Positions 61,561-64,000 of a stretch of DNA of 64,000 nucleotides are shown piece after piece. This stretch comes from Leptasterias polaris (taxonomy: Eukaryota; Echinodermata; Asteroidea; Forcipulatida; Asteriidae). A program made the translations under genes and the position numbers. The stretch covers positions 9,424,001-9,488,000 of the forward strand of contig JAZGTN010000009.1 in the NCBI GenBank assembly GCA_037783415.1, given 5' to 3'. The notes below the pieces were generated by a model that was given only the letters and a program-made list of their open reading frames with translations, was not told where the DNA came from and searched no databases. Within the stretch, counting starts at the first letter, position 1; each line of letters starts with the position of its first letter.

Positions 61561-62824
61561 TAGGGCTAGATAGCTCAGTTGGTAGAGCGCCGGCACGTCA
61601 ATCCGGAGGTCGTTGGTTTAAATCCCGCTCTAGTCAATTTTTCCTTGTTCAACCCAAAATCATTTAAAATTTACCCAGTCAGTTTCCCTTGTGGTTTATT
61701 ATTTGATATCTGATATAAAAAGTCGCATCCCCTTATGGTGATCCCCTGGCTGCCGCTTCCCAGGTTGTATCGTATACTTGGGTGTGATCCTTGGCTACAC
61801 GGCAGTTTACAGTTGAATGGCTTCTGACTGGCACCCACCGAACAAGGATATTGACAAAATAGGGAGACCGCCATCATAGGGCTAGATAGCTCAGTTGGTA
61901 GAGCGCCGGCACGTCAATCCGGAGGTCGTTGGTTTAAATCCCGCTCTAGTCAATTTTTCCTTGTTCAACCCAAAATCATTTAAAATTTACCCAGTCAGTT
62001 TCCCTTGTGGTTTATTATTTGATATCTGATATAAAAAGTCGCATCCCCTTATGGTGATCCCCTGGCTGCCGCTTCCCAGGTTGTATCGTATACTTGGGTG
62101 TGATCCTTGGCTACACGGCAGTTTACAGTTGAATGGCTTCTGACTGGCACCCACCGAACAAGGATATTGACAAAATAGGGAGACCGCCATCATAGGGCTA
62201 GATAGCTCAGTTGGTAGAGCGCCGGCACGTCAATCCGGAGGTCGTTGGTTCAAATCCCGCTCTAGTCAATTTTTCCTTGTTCAACCCAAAATCATTTAAA
62301 ATTTACCCAGTCAGTTTCCCTTGTGGTTTATTATTTGATATCTGATATAAAAAGTCGCATCCCCTTATGGTGATCCCCTGGCTGCCGCTTCCCAGGTTGT
62401 ATCGTATACTTGGGTGTGATCCTTGGCTACACGGCAGTTTACAGTTGAATGGCTTCTGACTGGCACCCACCGAACAAGGATATTGACAAAATAGGGAGAC
62501 CGCCATCATAGGGCTAGATAGCTCAGTTGGTAGAGCGCCGGCACGTCAATCCGGAGGTCGTTGGTTTAAATCCCGCTCTAGTCAATTTTTCCTTGTTCAA
62601 CCCAAAATCATTTAAAATTTACCCAGTCAGTTTCCCTTGTGGTTTATTATTTGATATCTGATATAAAAAGTCGCATCCCCTTATGGTGATCCCCTGGCTG
62701 CCGCTTCCCAGGTTGTATCGTATACTTGGGTGTGATCCTTGGCTACACGGCAGTTTACGGTTGAATGGCTTCTGACTGGCACCCACCGAACAAGGATATT
62801 GACAAAATAGGGAGACCGCCATCA
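61561..62824 (+). repeat. Tandem array of four 316-bp tRNA-SINE units
   Basis: Units are 61561-61876, 61877-62192, 62193-62508 and 62509-62824, almost identical. Each starts with a tRNA-like 73-mer (61564-61636 in unit 1) with paired acceptor arms GGCTAGA/TCTAGTC, an A box TAGCTCAGTTGG and a T arm. The anticodon position reads GTC, but position 33 is C and one anticodon-stem pair is broken, so a working tRNA is unlikely. The B box is GGTTTAAATCC in units 1, 2 and 4 but the canonical GGTTCAAATCC in unit 3. Minus-strand frames of 67-68 codons in each unit are by-products of the repeat. Confidence 0.93.
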
Positions 62825-64000
62825 GGGTTCATACACTTTCTGAGCAAACAAATTCAAGGACTTTTCAAGGACTTTCAAGGACCATAATAGAAGAATTCAA
62901 GGACCTTCTCTAGTACAATGTACCAACCAATTTTTAAACAATCATACTATTTGCCTACTTCAAAACCATATTGGGGCATTTAAAACATATTGTTAGCTCA
63001 ACCACTTACTTGTAGAACATGTTGATACATTTATTATCCACTAGTTACATACCTACAATGTAGTTAGTTTATGAATTCTATGAATTCCTCATGGCATTCA
63101 GCTGAGTTTCAATCTGTCTATCTAACTGTTCTATGGATGCACTTTTGTCTTTAGCAGTCCGTCGCAAACTGTTGCTCTTTGTTATAAGTGTTATCTGACC
63201 TCTTGCCTCTGCTTTGTCAGCATATTCATCTGCTGATTTTTGGAGGCTTTTCACATCATTCTGTAGTCGGACTCTCTTTGCTTTGAGTTCCTCTAATTGA
63301 TCAACTGCTTCCTTCCTCTTATTATCATTCTTAGCTTTCTCGTTCTCCCTCTTCTTTTCATCAAGATACTGATAGTACCTTTGCCTTCCAGCTGCTGCAT
63401 TTACAATCAACTTGTTTGTAAGAGAAATGTTTTCGATCCCGCCAACATATTTGATATGGTCAAACACTGCTCTCAAGCTGATTAGAGACTGTTCTAGCAT
63501 ATTATCCTCTTCAACATGCTTGTTAACTGAGAATCCTCTTTCAATTGAGGCTTGACCATGGGACAGAATCAGTAACATGCTTACTGTCTCCCAAAGACTA
63601 CTGAATGCTGGCTTGCTTGTGAAAAAGGTGTAGAGCACTACGTCCAGTCTCTCTGTCTGCTTGTCAAAGTTTGCCATGGCAGGGTCACTGGCTGCAGAGT
63701 CACACGCCTCTGCATACTGCCTGACTACATCATCTATGTCATGATCTTCAACCCTTTTAGCATCATGCAGTACAGACATCACACGTTTCATCTTTGAAGT
63801 TGCTCCATCCTTGTTCTTGACCATTTGCTTTGGGTCTAGACATGAGAGATTCCTCACTAGCGAATACTTCAACGGACATCTTTCAATGAGTTTTTTAGTC
63901 ATAGTCGAAAGAAACTTCTGTGCGTCCATGTTGAACTCTAATGCCTGCCTTTCACTGATCTTCTTCTTTACCTTCAACGCTTGGACAAGCTTGGATGCAT
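62823..64000 (-). mobile_element. hAT-type DNA transposon, left end and partial body
   Basis: CAGGGTTCATACACTTTCTG at 62823 has the CAGGG start typical of hAT terminal repeats, followed by AAGGACTTTTCAAGGACTTT. It replaces the expected continuation (CATAGGGC) of the SINE array, so the element went into the array's edge. The transposase on the minus strand continues past the window. Confidence 0.75.
63078..64000 (-). CDS. hAT-family transposase, C-terminal part (5' end beyond window)
   Basis: The frame is open from the right edge (ASKLVQALKVKKKISERQA) to a stop at 63078, at least 306 codons, with no internal stop. WETVSMLLILSHGQASIERG followed by FSVNK matches the hAT dimerisation region (S...ER.FS). 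A long Lys/Glu-rich coiled-coil tail (EKKRENEKAKNDNKRKEAV and SLQKSADEYADKAEA) follows. The intact frame suggests a young or recently active element. The catalytic N-terminal half is not in the window. Confidence 0.8.
   Translation of the reverse strand, partial: ASKLVQALKVKKKISERQALEFNMDAQKFLSTMTKKLIERCPLKYSLVRNLSCLDPKQMVKNKDGATSKMKRVMSVLHDAKRVEDHDIDDVVRQYAEACDSAASDPAMANFDKQTERLDVVLYTFFTSKPAFSSLWETVSMLLILSHGQASIERGFSVNKHVEEDNMLEQSLISLRAVFDHIKYVGGIENISLTNKLIVNAAAGRQRYYQYLDEKKRENEKAKNDNKRKEAVDQLEELKAKRVRLQNDVKSLQKSADEYADKAEARGQITLITKSNSLRRTAKDKSASIEQLDRQIETQLNAMRNS

Noticed and set aside
61564..62581. Four functional tRNA genes in the array
   Set aside because: Position 33 is C, the anticodon stem has a mismatch, three of four B boxes are off-consensus and the flanks are those of a SINE family found singly elsewhere.
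61671..62822. Four minus-strand 67-68 codon frames as a small gene family
   Set aside because: They are the same non-coding part of the 316-bp unit read four times; no splice signals or known domain.

Overview
The window is animal nuclear DNA: interrupted genes with GT-AG introns, a vertebrate-type TTAGGG repeat tract, and a very high load of short inverted-repeat elements (MITEs), tRNA-derived SINEs and degraded transposons. Several repeat families (TTAA-flanked elements starting AAAGGCACTG, elements starting AAAGGAACACGTTGCC, and elements with GGGCCCAATTTCAT ends) look like families I know from echinoderm, especially sea-star, sequence. A marine deuterostome, most likely an asteroid echinoderm, is the best guess; the species is inferred, not shown.

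Two host genes account for most real coding sequence, both on the minus strand. (1) A class C GPCR of the GABA-B receptor type (subunit-2-like) runs from its start codon at 37338 down to 14164. Sixteen coding exons were rebuilt by hand from splice sites; every exon phase fits, giving 773 codons from a signal peptide through a Venus-flytrap domain, seven membrane segments and the start of a C-terminal coiled coil. The last exon(s) were not found. Intron 1 (24914-37056) is 12 kb and full of mobile DNA. (2) NFRKB (INO80 chromatin-remodelling complex subunit) runs from 60980 down to the stop codon at 42566. Thirteen exons again fit in phase and give 1148 residues; the N-terminal exons lie beyond the right edge.

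Layout: 1-10 kb holds no host gene, but has an interstitial telomere-like tract (2.8-3.7 kb) and a cluster of four foldback hairpins (4.9-5.9 kb). 10.0-11.8 kb has a plus-strand fragment of a broken GABA-B paralogue. 14-37.3 kb is the receptor gene. Its intron 1 contains a 1.4-1.9 kb inverted repeat (26.5-28.4 and 35.3-36.8 kb) bracketing a two-part transposon-type gene (31.1-33.5 kb) split by a short retroposon insertion. 37.4-42.5 kb is intergenic with an 18-bp satellite and a nest of inverted-repeat elements. 42.5-61 kb is NFRKB, with a 55-bp minisatellite, a piggyBac-like remnant, a LINE tail and several MITE and SINE families in its introns. 61.5-62.8 kb is a tandem array of four 316-bp tRNA-SINE units, cut off at its right side by a hAT-type transposon whose transposase runs off the window.

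The two host genes have no obvious functional link. The closest thing to an undescribed system is the candidate ~10 kb element with long inverted arms around a PIN-like/CXC protein gene in receptor intron 1; the sequence alone cannot separate this from two inverted repeat copies that happen to flank an older transposon.
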